A stretch of 64,000 bases of DNA from Paraburkholderia caballeronis (GTDB lineage: Bacteria; Pseudomonadota; Gammaproteobacteria; Burkholderiales; Burkholderiaceae): the NCBI RefSeq assembly GCF_900104845.1, contig NZ_FNSR01000001.1:124001-188000 (forward strand), in the 5' to 3' direction. How positions within the stretch are numbered: position 1 is the first letter of the stretch; each line of letters starts with the position of its first letter. Below the pieces are notes generated by a model. That model ran no database searches. It was given only the letters and a program-made list of their open reading frames with translations, and was not told where the DNA came from. The position numbers and the translations under genes were made by a program. Shown here piece by piece: positions 51,763 to 60,615 of the stretch.

Positions 51763-53148
51763 ATGCCCACTCTCACCCATACGCCGGTCGCGCCGGCCGC
51801 CGCGACCGACGCCGACGAGCGCGTGTATCGCAAGGTCATGCGGCGCATCCTGCCGCTGCTTCTGCTGTGCTACGTCGTCGCGTACCTGGACCGGGTGAAC
51901 GTCGGTTTCGCGAAGCTGCAGATGCTCGACGACCTCGGCATGAGCGACGCCGTCTACGCGGTCGGCGCGAGCATCTTCTTCTGGGGTTACTTCCTGTTCG
52001 AGATGCCGAGCAACCTGATGCTCCACCGCTTCGGCGCGCGCCTGTGGATCGCGCGGATCATGGTGACGTGGGGCATCGTGTCGTCGTCGCTCGCGTTCAT
52101 CCAGCCGCTCGCGGGCTTCTTCCACGTGCAGACGTCGACGATGTTCTACGCGCTGCGCTTCCTGCTCGGCCTGTGCGAAGCGGGCTTCTTTCCCGGCGTG
52201 ATCCTGTACCTGAACTACTGGTTCCCCGCGCGCCGCCAGAGCCTCGCGATGTCCGGCTTCCTCGTCGCGATTCCGTTGAGCCTCACGATGGGCAGCGTCG
52301 TGTCCGGCTGGCTGATGGAGAACACGCACGGCCTGCTCGGCCTGTCCGGCTGGCAGTGGATGCTGCTGCTCGAAGGCATTCCGTCGATTGTCGTCGCGTT
52401 CGTCGTGCTCGCGTGGCTCGGCAACGGCATCCAGTCCGCGAAGTGGCTGACCGCGAGCGAGAAGGCGATGCTCGAAAGCAATCTCGAACGCGAGAGCGGC
52501 AAGAAGGACCACCGCATCGGCGCGGCGCTGAAGAGCCCGCGCGTATGGCTGCTGACGTTCATCCTGCTGACGTTCAACACCGACTTCTACGGACTCGCGT
52601 TCTGGCTGCCGTCGATCATCAAGGCGTCCGGCGTGCAGAGCACGTTCCACATCGGCCTGCTGACCGCGATCCCGTACCTGACCGCGATCGTCGCGATGGT
52701 GTGGAACGCGTCGCACTCGCGCAAGACCGGCGAGCGCCGGCTGCACGCGGCGATTCCGTCCGCGATCGGCGGCGTGTTCCTGATCCTGAGCGCGCTGTTC
52801 GCGAACAACGTGCCGGTCGCGATCGTGTGCCTGACGATCGCGACGTGCGGCATCCTCGGCCTGATGCCGATCTACTGGACGTTCCCCGGCCAGATCCTGT
52901 CCGGCACCGCGGCGGCGGCCGGCATCGCGCTGATCAACTCGGTCGGCAACCTGTCGGGCTTCACCGGCTCGATGATCACCGGCGTCGCGAAGGAGATCAC
53001 CGGCAACATCAACAACGGCACGTATGCGCTCGGCGCGTGCCTGCTGGTCAGCTGCGCGCTGATCCTCGCGATCCCGAAGTCGATGCTGGAACACGACACC
53101 GACGACGAAAACGCGACGGCGCTCGAACCGTCGTCGGTCGGGGACTGA
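51763..53148 (+). CDS. ACS-family MFS organic-anion transporter
   Basis: A 461-residue, 12-helix transporter of the anion:cation symporter family (hexuronate, tartrate and phthalate type). Near the N-terminus it has CYVVAYLDRVNVGFAKLQM, a family hallmark. It also has FFWGYFLFEMPSNLMLHRFG and LLGLCEAGFFPGVILYLNYW. The start at 51763 has AGGAGACC upstream. The family imports carboxylated sugars and small organic acids. The paired operators upstream suggest substrate-controlled expression. Confidence 0.88.
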   Translation: MPTLTHTPVAPAAATDADERVYRKVMRRILPLLLLCYVVAYLDRVNVGFAKLQMLDDLGMSDAVYAVGASIFFWGYFLFEMPSNLMLHRFGARLWIARIMVTWGIVSSSLAFIQPLAGFFHVQTSTMFYALRFLLGLCEAGFFPGVILYLNYWFPARRQSLAMSGFLVAIPLSLTMGSVVSGWLMENTHGLLGLSGWQWMLLLEGIPSIVVAFVVLAWLGNGIQSAKWLTASEKAMLESNLERESGKKDHRIGAALKSPRVWLLTFILLTFNTDFYGLAFWLPSIIKASGVQSTFHIGLLTAIPYLTAIVAMVWNASHSRKTGERRLHAAIPSAIGGVFLILSALFANNVPVAIVCLTIATCGILGLMPIYWTFPGQILSGTAAAAGIALINSVGNLSGFTGSMITGVAKEITGNINNGTYALGACLLVSCALILAIPKSMLEHDTDDENATALEPSSVGD

Positions 53149-53175
53149 GGGGCGCTGTTCACCACGCGATCCCAT

Positions 53176-53201
53176 GCGACGCGGCGTGCGAGCCGCGTCG
53201 C
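53176..53201. terminator. Hairpin between convergent transporter and copper-receptor genes
   Basis: GCGACGCGGC, loop GTGCGA, then the exact complement GCCGCGTCGC. It lies between the stops of the ACS transporter (53148) and the TonB receptor (53210). There is no T-run, so it could be a Rho-aided or mRNA-protecting hairpin. Confidence 0.6.
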
Positions 53202-53209
53202 GCTCCCGC

Positions 53210-55354
53210 CTAGAGTTTGAACCTCACCCGCGCCCACACCGTTCTGCCCGGCTCCATCACCGGCGCGTTCGCCGGATAACCGAACGCGGCATTGCCCGCG
53301 AGGTTCAGGTGCTCGCTGTAGGCCTTGTCGAACAGGTTGTCGACGCCGATGGTCAGTTGCGTATGCCGGTCGACGTCGTACTGCGCATGCAGCGACACGA
53401 CGCCGAAACCCGCGCTCGGCCCGAAGTCCTGGCCGACCACGTTGCCCTCGTGCAGCGCATAACGCCGCTGCGGCGCGACCACCCGCCATAACCCGCCGAC
53501 CGACCACGCGCCGCGCGAATAGTCGAGCGTGAAGCGCGCGTCGAGCGGCGGCATCTGCGGCAGCGGCTCGCCGCTGTCCGCATTGCGGCCCCACGCATAT
53601 GCGGCCGACGCGCCGATCCGCCAGCGCGAATCCGGCTTCCACGTCGCGCCGAATTCGCCGCCCATGATCTGCGCGTTCACGTTCGTCGCCTGCGAAGTCG
53701 CCGCGCCCATCGCCGATCCATACGTGAACAGGATGAAGTCGTCGACGCGGCCCGCATACGCGGACACCCACGCATCGACCGACGCGCTGCGGTAGCGCGC
53801 GCCGACGTCGAGCTGCGTGGTCTTTTCCGGCCGCACGCCGGTGAACGCGTTGACCGCGCCGGCCGGCCCGCTCGTCGGCGAAAACAGTTCCCAGTAGTCC
53901 GGAAAGCGTTCGGTGTGGCCGAGCCCCGCGTACCACGTGACCGGCAGCGCGCGCAGCGTCTGCTCATAGCGGACGAAGCCGCCCGGCAGCAGCCGCGTGC
54001 GTTCGTCGTCGTGTGTCGGGTTCGGCATCGCGCCCATCCCCATCCGGCCGCCGGCGGTCTCCCGCTCGTCGGTCGCGGCCGCGCGGTCGAGCCGCGCGCC
54101 GGCGATCACCTGCTGCGCGTCCGTCGCGAACCACGTCAGTTCGCTGAAGAGGCCGTAGTTCGACAGCGTCGCGGACGGCGTCCACGGCAGATCCGACGGG
54201 CTTTGCCGTCCCATCGCCGCACGCGAGTCGAGCCGGTTCGCCTGCCAGTCCGCGCCGGCGATCCACTGCACGCGGTCGGTGAGATCGAGCGTCGCCGCGA
54301 CCCGCCCGCCGACGGTGCGCCGCCTGACGTCCGACGCCATCGGCATGCTGCCGGCGGGCGGCTCGCGCAGCGTGTAGTTGTCCATCCGGTGCGCGGCTTC
54401 GTTGTAGTACAACTGCGCGTCGAGGCTGCGCAGCGTGCGGCCGAGGTGCTGTTTCTCGAACCGCAGCGCGACGCTGTCGCGTTTGAAACGCACGCCGTCC
54501 ATCCCGCGGCCCGCATAACGCGCGTTGCCGTCGCCGGTGCCGGCGCTCAGTTCGAGCTTCGTGTCGGCGTCCGGCGTCACGCCGAGCGCGACGTCCGCGT
54601 TCCACTTGTCCCAGCCGGACGGCACCGCATTGCCGTTGCCGTCGCGGTAGTCCTGCGCGTGCGCGTGATTCGCGGTCACGCGCGCATAGACGTCCGGCGT
54701 GCCGGCCGCGAGATCGACGTTCTGGTCGTTGCGGCCGGATTGCCCGCCGACGACGCTGCCCTCGGCGCGCACGCCGGGCGTGTCGAAGCGCGCCGTGTCG
54801 CGCTCGAACAGCACGGTGCCGGCCGATGCGCCGGGGCCGTACAGCACGGTCTGCGGCCCCTTCACGACGGTGACCTTGTCGAAGCTCTCGGGCGCGACGT
54901 ACGACGTCGGCGCGTCCATCCGGCCCGGACACGCGCCCGCGACCGGCGCGCCGTTCGCGACGATGTTCAGCCGCGAGCCGAACATTCCGCGCAGCACCGG
55001 GTCGCCGTTCGTGCCGCCGCTGCGGATCGACGAGAAGCCGGGCACGGTTTGCAGGTAGTCCGCGCCGTCGCTCGCGGGCAGCGGCTGGCGCGGCGTCTTC
55101 GGGTCGGTGACGGAGACGAGCGGGTTCGCGAACGGACCCGCAAGCGGGCTGGCGACGACCTCGATCGGCGGCAGCATGACGTCCGGCGCGTCGGGCGCGC
55201 GGTCTTCGGCGGCGTCCGCATACGCGGCGGGAACGGCAAACAGCGACGAGACGGAGAACACCGCGCACGCGACGCGGCAGCGGCGGGGCGGGGCGATTGC
55301 GCGGGACGACGCGTGCCGTCCGTCCGCGCGGGGCGATTCGATGAACCTGGGCAT
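53210..55354 (-). CDS. TonB-dependent copper receptor, OprC/NosA-like
   Basis: A 714-residue outer-membrane receptor. A signal peptide (VACAVFSVSSLFAVPAAYA) is followed by the plug domain with VVKGPQTVLYGPGASAGTVL and then a 22-strand-type barrel ending in Phe-Lys-Leu. In the plug, GACPGRMDAPTSYV has the C-x3-M pattern that binds copper in Pseudomonas OprC. ATG 55354 is preferred to a TTG 12 nt upstream. A DUF2946 protein is encoded just upstream on the same strand, the usual partner of this receptor. Confidence 0.88.
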   Translation of the reverse strand: MPRFIESPRADGRHASSRAIAPPRRCRVACAVFSVSSLFAVPAAYADAAEDRAPDAPDVMLPPIEVVASPLAGPFANPLVSVTDPKTPRQPLPASDGADYLQTVPGFSSIRSGGTNGDPVLRGMFGSRLNIVANGAPVAGACPGRMDAPTSYVAPESFDKVTVVKGPQTVLYGPGASAGTVLFERDTARFDTPGVRAEGSVVGGQSGRNDQNVDLAAGTPDVYARVTANHAHAQDYRDGNGNAVPSGWDKWNADVALGVTPDADTKLELSAGTGDGNARYAGRGMDGVRFKRDSVALRFEKQHLGRTLRSLDAQLYYNEAAHRMDNYTLREPPAGSMPMASDVRRRTVGGRVAATLDLTDRVQWIAGADWQANRLDSRAAMGRQSPSDLPWTPSATLSNYGLFSELTWFATDAQQVIAGARLDRAAATDERETAGGRMGMGAMPNPTHDDERTRLLPGGFVRYEQTLRALPVTWYAGLGHTERFPDYWELFSPTSGPAGAVNAFTGVRPEKTTQLDVGARYRSASVDAWVSAYAGRVDDFILFTYGSAMGAATSQATNVNAQIMGGEFGATWKPDSRWRIGASAAYAWGRNADSGEPLPQMPPLDARFTLDYSRGAWSVGGLWRVVAPQRRYALHEGNVVGQDFGPSAGFGVVSLHAQYDVDRHTQLTIGVDNLFDKAYSEHLNLAGNAAFGYPANAPVMEPGRTVWARVRFKL

Positions 55355-55441
55355 AAGCAAATCCAATGACGCCCGCCCGCGCGGCGCGAGAGCGCCGCAC
55401 GGAAAGGCAGAGTCGATGACGAAAGTCGATTGGGGTGCGGC

Positions 55442-55816
55442 TCAGGCGATCGGGGGCGGCGCGCGCGGCGGACGCCGCAGGTAGCGGATCTGCCGCGCGC
55501 AGTGACGAACCGGCGCGGCGGCTTGTCCGTCACTCGCGACGGACAGAACGGCATCGACATGCGACGCGCCGTTCAGCGCGGGGAAATGCGCGAGCAGGCT
55601 GCAATAGCCGCACGCGTCGAAGTGGTGGAGCGCCTTCGCGGGGCCGTCGGCGGGCCGCGCCGCATGATGGTCGTCCGCGCCGCAGATGACCGCTTCCGGC
55701 GGCATCTCGCGCGCCAGCCATTGCGAGCCGAGCGGCACGAGCACCGTCAGCCAGATCGCGAAGATGCCGAGCCAGGCGGCGAATCGTTGCGGGCGACGGA
55801 GCGGGTTGGACGGCAT
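55442..55816 (-). CDS. DUF2946 protein linked to the copper receptor
   Basis: A 124-residue protein with one hydrophobic segment (AWLGIFAIWLTVLVPLGSQW) and the DUF2946 signature HFDACGYCSLLAHFP, where His and two Cys could bind metal. It is found next to TonB-dependent copper receptors in other proteobacteria, as here. Start 55816 is chosen; an in-frame ATG at 55912 would add 32 Arg/Ala-rich residues that look non-native. Confidence 0.75.
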   Translation of the reverse strand: MPSNPLRRPQRFAAWLGIFAIWLTVLVPLGSQWLAREMPPEAVICGADDHHAARPADGPAKALHHFDACGYCSLLAHFPALNGASHVDAVLSVASDGQAAAPVRHCARQIRYLRRPPRAPPPIA

Positions 55817-56190
55817 TCGGGCAGTGCGGGGGGCGGCCAGTCCGGCGGCGGCGCGAAGGAAGGTTGGTCGGAAACGAAGCGGGACCACGGGCGCGGCGCA
55901 AAGAACGCGCATTCACGGGCGCGCCCATTCTGGCTGACGAGGCAGGCCGGCAAAACCGCGAATCCGCGATTTCCTGATCCTGGCCAGACCGCGCAGCGAA
56001 TGCGCGGGTCCTGGAGGGGTGTGCGCCGCGCGGCGGCGGCGCGACGAGAAGGGCGGACCGGAAAGGCGGACCGGAAGGGCGAACGACGGGCGGTACGATC
56101 ACGCCCGACGGACTCGACCGGGCGCTGTTAGCCGGTATCGGGCGCGGGGCAGCGCAGGCGGAACGGCCGCCGCGACCGCGGCAAACCGCG
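55817..56190. other. Intergenic region between dbpA end and the DUF2946 gene
   Basis: About 370 very GC-rich nucleotides. It should contain the promoter of the leftward DUF2946/copper-receptor pair and the 3' end of the dbpA transcript. No clear copper-responsive (CueR/CopR) boxes or terminator could be picked out. Confidence 0.35.
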
Positions 56191-57600
56191 TCAGTCGTCC
56201 ATCAACCGGGCCTTCACCTTCTTGCCCTTCAGCTTGCCGAGGTTCAGCCGCCGCACGGCCTCGCGCGCGATCCCGCGCTGCACCGCGACGTAGGTCGAGA
56301 ACTCGGTCACGTTGATCTTGCCGATCTGCGCGCCGTCGAAACCCGCGTCGCCGGTCAGCGCGCCGAGCACGTCGCCCGGCCGGATCTTCTCCTTGCGGCC
56401 GCCGAGGATCTGCAAGGTTTCCATCGGCGGCAGCAGCGGCCCGTCGCCGGCCGGCGTCAGTTCCGACAACGGAAACCACGGCACCTCGCGGCCGAGCGCC
56501 TGCTCGATCGCGCCGACGCGCCCCATCTCGTCCATGCTCGCGAGCGTGAACGCCCAGCCGTCCTCGCCGGCGCGGCCGGTGCGGCCGATCCGGTGCACGT
56601 GGACTTCGGGGTCCGGCGTCACGTCGACGTTGATTACCGCTTCCAGTTGCGCGACGTCGAGCCCGCGCGCGGCGACGTCGGTTGCGACCAGCACCGAGCA
56701 GCTGCGGTTCGCGAACTGGATCAGCACCTGGTCGCGGTCGCGCTGGTCCAGTTCGCCGTGCAGCGCGAGCGCATGGAAGCCCTGCGCGCGCAGCACGTCG
56801 AGCAGGTCGCGGCACTGCTGCTTCGTGTTGCAGAACGCGATCGCGCTGACCGGCCGGAAGTGGTCGAGCAACTGGCCGACCGCGTGCAGCCGCGTCGTGT
56901 CGTCCACTTCGTAGAAGCGCTGGCGAATCCGCTCCGTGTCGTGCTGCACGTCCAGCTTCACCTGCTGCGGATTGCGCAGGAACTGCTGCGCGAGTTTGGC
57001 GATGCCGTCCGGGTAGGTCGCGGAGAACAGCAGCGTCTGACGCTCGACCGGGCATTCGCGCGCGACCGCCGCGATGTCGTCGAAGAAGCCCATGTCGAGC
57101 ATCCGGTCCGCCTCGTCGAGCACCAGCGTGTTCAGCGCGCCGAGCTTCAGGTTGCCGCGCAGCACGTGGTCCAGAATCCGGCCCGGCGTGCCGACCACGA
57201 CGTGCGCGCCGTGTTCGAGGCTCGCCGCCTGCGGACGCAGCGCGGTGCCGCCGCACAGCGTCAGCACCTTCACGTTTTCCTCGGCGCGCGCGAGCCGGCG
57301 GATTTCCTGCGCGACCTGATCGGCCAGTTCGCGGGTCGGGCACAGCACCATCGCCTGCACGTCGAAACGCTTCGCGTCGAGGCGCGCGAGCAGCGCGAGC
57401 CCGAACGCGGCGGTCTTGCCGCTGCCGGTTTTCGCCTGCGCGATCAGATCGTGGCCGGCGAGCGCGAGCGGCAGGCTCGCGGCCTGGATCGGCGTCATCT
57501 CGACGTAACCGAGCTGCGCGAGGTTCGCGAGCGTTGCGGCGGGCAGCGCGAGCTGCGAGAACGGGGCGGGCGGAGCGGCCGGAACGGGCGTGTTTTTCAT
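56191..57600 (-). CDS. dbpA: ATP-dependent RNA helicase DbpA
   Basis: A 469-residue DEAD-box helicase. It has the Q motif (MTPIQAASLP), motif I AKTGSGKT, motif II VLDEADRML, motif III FSAT and motif VI HRIGRTGRAG. The C-terminal DbpA domain (about 390-465, GDAGFDGAQIGKINVTEFST) binds hairpin 92 of 23S rRNA and directs the protein to ribosome assembly. ATG 57600 is chosen because helicase homology begins shortly after. It is transcribed with the small zinc-ribbon gene 17 nt upstream. Confidence 0.93.
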   Translation of the reverse strand: MKNTPVPAAPPAPFSQLALPAATLANLAQLGYVEMTPIQAASLPLALAGHDLIAQAKTGSGKTAAFGLALLARLDAKRFDVQAMVLCPTRELADQVAQEIRRLARAEENVKVLTLCGGTALRPQAASLEHGAHVVVGTPGRILDHVLRGNLKLGALNTLVLDEADRMLDMGFFDDIAAVARECPVERQTLLFSATYPDGIAKLAQQFLRNPQQVKLDVQHDTERIRQRFYEVDDTTRLHAVGQLLDHFRPVSAIAFCNTKQQCRDLLDVLRAQGFHALALHGELDQRDRDQVLIQFANRSCSVLVATDVAARGLDVAQLEAVINVDVTPDPEVHVHRIGRTGRAGEDGWAFTLASMDEMGRVGAIEQALGREVPWFPLSELTPAGDGPLLPPMETLQILGGRKEKIRPGDVLGALTGDAGFDGAQIGKINVTEFSTYVAVQRGIAREAVRRLNLGKLKGKKVKARLMDD

Positions 57601-57617
57601 CGGTGGGTCCGCGCGGC

Positions 57618-57815
57618 TCACAGGAACGGGCGGCCTTCGATCTGCTCGTAGACCACCGAGCCGTCTTCCGCCTCGAAACGCTCGACGTAGTTGCGCGCGC
57701 CGCACAGCGGGCAGCGGAACAGCAACCCCTGGCCCTCGTTGCGGATCACGACTTCGTTCGGTTCCCAAGGCGTGCCGCACGACTGGTTGCGGCAGACGAA
57801 TGTACTACTGGACAT
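57618..57815 (-). CDS. Small zinc-ribbon protein
   Basis: A 65-residue protein with two Cys pairs (VCRNQSC with four residues between, and RCPLCG), consistent with a single zinc ribbon, and an acidic C-terminus. It has no named function that I know. It lies 17 nt upstream of dbpA on the same strand, so it is probably co-transcribed with it. Confidence 0.75.
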   Translation of the reverse strand: MSSSTFVCRNQSCGTPWEPNEVVIRNEGQGLLFRCPLCGARNYVERFEAEDGSVVYEQIEGRPFL

Positions 57816-58014
57816 GCGAATTCTCCTGTCGATCGGCGTTGCGCTTCAGCGCTTACTCCGATCCCATGCAAGATGGCTGCTGTCGATGGGAATGGGCCTT
57901 CAGCGCCCCTCCCGTCTCATGCAAAGCTGACTTCCTGACTGTTACGGGTGCCAAGACTACAGCATGCGCGGCCGTCGGTCCCGAAAAAACGCCGCGCGGG
58001 CCGGACGAGGCCGA

Positions 58015-58033
58015 CTGTTCAGTTATTGAGCAG
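58015..58033. promoter_or_regulatory. Upstream activator site 1 (palindrome)
   Basis: CTGTTCA-GTTAT-TGAGCAG, an imperfect palindrome with 7-nt arms. A second copy with the same arms and spacer length follows at 58048-58066, centred 33 bp away (about three helical turns). The layout is that of enhancer sites for a sigma-54 activator. Confidence 0.6.
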
Positions 58034-58047
58034 TGTGCCAGCCGGCC

Positions 58048-58066
58048 CTGTTCACCGGTTGCGCAG
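58048..58066. promoter_or_regulatory. Upstream activator site 2 (palindrome)
   Basis: CTGTTCA-CCGGT-TGCGCAG, the second copy of the 7-5-7 palindrome. It lies about 90 nt upstream of the sigma-54 promoter candidate, a normal enhancer distance. The activator gene is not in this window. Confidence 0.6.
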
Positions 58067-58151
58067 CCGGATGGAACCGCCGCGTGCGCGCCGCGGCGCA
58101 CGAGGTCGCCCAGACGCGGCCCCGGCGTTCCCCGCCGCGCGGACTAGCGAC

Positions 58152-58167
58152 TGGCACGGATCTGGCG
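58152..58167 (+). promoter_or_regulatory. Sigma-54 (-24/-12) promoter candidate for exaC
   Basis: TGGCACGGATCTGGCG has the GG and GC doublets exactly 10 nt apart and a perfect TGGCACG -24 element; the -12 element TGGC differs by one base from TTGC. Transcription would start near 58,178, about 80 nt before the ATG at 58261. Acetaldehyde dehydrogenases of the ExaC/AcoD group are known to be RpoN-dependent in several proteobacteria. Confidence 0.65.
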
Positions 58168-58260
58168 TACGCGGCTCCGCGGACCCGCGCGCAAATGCAG
58201 GGCGAACACAGACGACGCGCGGACGCCCATATCGATCCCAAGACTGTGAGGAGCACACAG

Positions 58261-59781
58261 ATGAATCATGCGGACATGCAGTTCCTGAACACCGGGTTCC
58301 CGTACAAGAAGCAGTACGGCAACTTCATCGGCGGCGAGTGGGTCGCGCCGGTCGGCGGCGAGTATTTCGACAACATCTCGCCGATCACCGGGCATCCGTT
58401 CACGTCGGTGCCGCGCTCGCGCGAGGCCGACGTCGAACTGGCGCTCGACGCCGCGCACAAGGCGAAGGCCGCGTGGGGCAGCACGTCGCCGACCGACCGC
58501 GCGAACATCCTGAACCGGATCGCCGACCGCCTCGAAGCGAACCTGCAAACGCTCGCGGTCGCCGAGACGATCGACAACGGCAAGCCGCTGCGCGAAACGA
58601 TGGCCGCCGACATCCCGCTCGCGATCGACCATTTCCGCTACTTCGCCGGCTGCATCCGCGCGCAGGAAGGCGGCATCTCCGAGATCGACCACGACACGGT
58701 CGCGTATCACTTCCACGAGCCGCTCGGCGTCGTCGGGCAGATCATCCCGTGGAACTTCCCGATCCTGATGGCCGCGTGGAAGGTCGCGCCCGCGCTCGCG
58801 GCGGGCAACTGCGTGGTGCTGAAGCCCGCCGAACAGACGCCCGCGTCGCTGCTCGTGCTCGTCGAACTGATCCAGGACCTGCTGCCGGCCGGCGTGCTGA
58901 ACGTCGTCAACGGCTTCGGGCTCGAAGCGGGCAAGCCGCTCGCGTCGAACCGCCGGATCGCGAAGATCGCGTTCACCGGCGAAACGACGACCGGCCGTCT
59001 CATCATGCAGTACGCGAGCCAGAACATCATCCCGGTCACGCTCGAACTGGGCGGCAAGAGCCCGAACATCTTCTTCGCGGACGTGCTCGATCGCGACGAC
59101 GGTTTTTTCGACAAGGCGCTCGAAGGCTTCACGATGTTCGCGCTGAACCAGGGCGAGGTGTGCACGTGCCCGTCGCGCGTGCTGATCGACGAGAAGATCT
59201 ACGACCGCTTCATGGAGCGCGCGCTCAAGCGCGTCGCGGCGATCCAGCAGGGCCACCCGCTCGACCCGAAGACGATGATCGGCGCGCAGGCGTCGCAGGA
59301 GCAGCTCGAAAAGATCCTTTCGTACATCAAGCTCGGCAAGGAAGAGGGCGCGGAGTGCCTGACCGGCGGCGACCGCAACGCGCTGGCCGGCGAACTGGCC
59401 GACGGTTATTACGTGAAGCCGACCGTGTTCCGCGGGCATAACAAGATGCGGATCTTCCAGGAAGAGATCTTCGGGCCGGTCGTCTCCGTGACGACGTTCA
59501 AGACCGAGGACGAGGCGCTCGAAATCGCGAACGACTCGCTGTACGGGCTCGGCGCCGGCGTGTGGACGCGCGACGGCACGCGCGCGTACCGCTTCGGCCG
59601 CGCGATCCAGGCCGGGCGCGTGTGGACCAACTGCTACCACGCGTACCCGGCGCACGCGGCGTTCGGCGGCTACAAGCAGTCGGGCATCGGGCGCGAAAAC
59701 CACCGGATGATGCTGAACCACTACCAGCAGACGAAGAACCTGCTCGTCAGCTACAGCGAAAAGCCGCTCGGCTTCTTCTGA
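58261..59781 (+). CDS. exaC: NAD-dependent acetaldehyde dehydrogenase, ExaC/AcoD-type
   Basis: A 506-residue aldehyde dehydrogenase that starts with [18 protein letters not shown], typical of the ExaC/AcoD/AldB group. Cofactor stretch [20 protein letters not shown], catalytic Glu in [11 protein letters not shown] and Cys in [12 protein letters not shown]. It ends in [10 protein letters not shown], the group's usual C-terminus. It oxidises acetaldehyde from ethanol or acetoin breakdown. It is followed by a DUF779 gene, its common partner, and preceded by a sigma-54 promoter candidate. Confidence 0.9.
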   Translation: MNHADMQFLNTGFPYKKQYGNFIGGEWVAPVGGEYFDNISPITGHPFTSVPRSREADVELALDAAHKAKAAWGSTSPTDRANILNRIADRLEANLQTLAVAETIDNGKPLRETMAADIPLAIDHFRYFAGCIRAQEGGISEIDHDTVAYHFHEPLGVVGQIIPWNFPILMAAWKVAPALAAGNCVVLKPAEQTPASLLVLVELIQDLLPAGVLNVVNGFGLEAGKPLASNRRIAKIAFTGETTTGRLIMQYASQNIIPVTLELGGKSPNIFFADVLDRDDGFFDKALEGFTMFALNQGEVCTCPSRVLIDEKIYDRFMERALKRVAAIQQGHPLDPKTMIGAQASQEQLEKILSYIKLGKEEGAECLTGGDRNALAGELADGYYVKPTVFRGHNKMRIFQEEIFGPVVSVTTFKTEDEALEIANDSLYGLGAGVWTRDGTRAYRFGRAIQAGRVWTNCYHAYPAHAAFGGYKQSGIGRENHRMMLNHYQQTKNLLVSYSEKPLGFF

Positions 59782-59866
59782 CCGGCGGCCGCCTCCGTGG
59801 AGCCGCGCGCGGGTTCGCCCCGTGCGCGGCGTTTCTTTCCCTTCCCGCCAATGGACGCTTCCCAAC

Positions 59867-60259
59867 ATGGCTGACGCCCCCGTCCTGCGCGTGACCGCGA
59901 CGCCCGCCGCGCTCGCGCTGATCGAACGGCTCGCCGGCGAGCACGGGCCGCTGCTGTTCCACCAGTCCGGCGGCTGCTGCGACGGCAGCGCGCCGATGTG
60001 CTTTCCCGCGTCGGAGTTCATGGTCGGACAGGCGGACGTGCAACTCGGCACGATCGGCGGCATGCCCTTCTACATGACCGAAGCACAGTTCGAATATTGG
60101 CAGCACACGCAACTGATCATCGACGTGGTGCCCGGCAACGGCGGCATGTTCTCGCTCGAACGGCCGACCGGTCTGCGCTTCCTGACCCGCTCGCGCCTGT
60201 TCGACGACACGGAAAACGCGTGGCTCGAAGCGCATCCCGCGCCGCGCGCCGAAACCTGA
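59867..60259 (+). CDS. DUF779 protein
   Basis: A 130-residue small soluble protein with the family stretch LLFHQSGGCCDGSAPMCFP (Cys-rich, possibly metal-binding) and later DVVPGNGGMFSLERPTGLRF. DUF779 genes lie next to ExaC/AcoD-type aldehyde dehydrogenases in many proteobacteria. The function is not established. ATG 59867 fits family length; a frame upstream is open but not conserved-looking. Confidence 0.83.
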   Translation: MADAPVLRVTATPAALALIERLAGEHGPLLFHQSGGCCDGSAPMCFPASEFMVGQADVQLGTIGGMPFYMTEAQFEYWQHTQLIIDVVPGNGGMFSLERPTGLRFLTRSRLFDDTENAWLEAHPAPRAET

Positions 60260-60273
60260 TCCTCCTGCTCCAC

Positions 60274-60316
60274 GGCGAACCTTGCGGAATCGATTTCGCA
60301 TGCCGCGAGGTTCGCC
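60274..60316 (+). terminator. Terminator-like hairpin after the DUF779 gene
   Basis: GGCGAACCTTGCGG pairs with CCGCGAGGTTCGCC across a 15-nt loop (one G-U pair) and is followed by TTCCTCT. It starts 14 nt after the stop of the DUF779 gene and would end the exaC operon. Confidence 0.65.
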
Positions 60317-60615
60317 TTCCTCTGACGCAGTCAGTCATGTCGCCCGGCTCGGCGCGGCCGCTGCCCCTCTGTACCGAACGCTGATTCGAAGCCCGTCGCG
60401 ATTCGCGCCGAACGCAGAAGCGGCATGGGTTGCGCGCGATTTAATTGAGTGCGAAACGATCAGCCTGCTTAAAGGTTCGCGGCTATGTTACCGATATACA
60501 CGGGCAAAGCCGCCGCACGGGTGCATTCCTCGGCACCCGATGCCGCAAGGCGCAACAAGGAAAACATGACTCGCGTCCGGAGACGCGAACGGCTTTTTTA
60601 CCGAGGGGGCCACAC
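60317..60615. other. Leader and promoter region of the aerotaxis receptor
   Basis: 300 nt between the exaC-operon terminator and the receptor start. It holds the sigma-28-like promoter described separately. The rest shows no gene. GAGGGGGCC lies 6-7 nt before the ATG at 60616. Confidence 0.5.
60470..60497 (+). promoter_or_regulatory. Sigma-28 (FliA) promoter candidate
   Basis: TAAAGGTT, 12 nt, then ACCGATAT. The FliA consensus is TAAAGTTT-N11-GCCGATAA, so both boxes match well with one extra spacer base. It lies about 120 nt upstream of the aerotaxis receptor, a class of gene normally in the flagellar/chemotaxis regulon. Confidence 0.45.

Larger units (their letters stand above)
57816..58260. 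promoter_or_regulatory. Divergent control region, zinc-ribbon gene / exaC
   Basis: 445 nt that hold a two-copy palindrome array (58015-58066) and a sigma-54 promoter candidate (58152-58167) for the rightward aldehyde dehydrogenase. AGGAGCAC just before 58261 is its ribosome site. The part near 57,816-57,950 should hold the leftward promoter. Confidence 0.6.

Noticed and set aside
51367..53175. 602-residue minus-strand frame and long plus-strand frames over the ACS transporter
   Set aside because: They are of low complexity (Arg, Asp, His, Ala) and wholly overlapped by a clear 12-helix transporter.
58144..60063. 639-residue minus-strand frame opposite exaC
   Set aside because: Composition typical of antisense GC-rich coding, no motifs; the plus strand encodes a complete aldehyde dehydrogenase and DUF779 protein.
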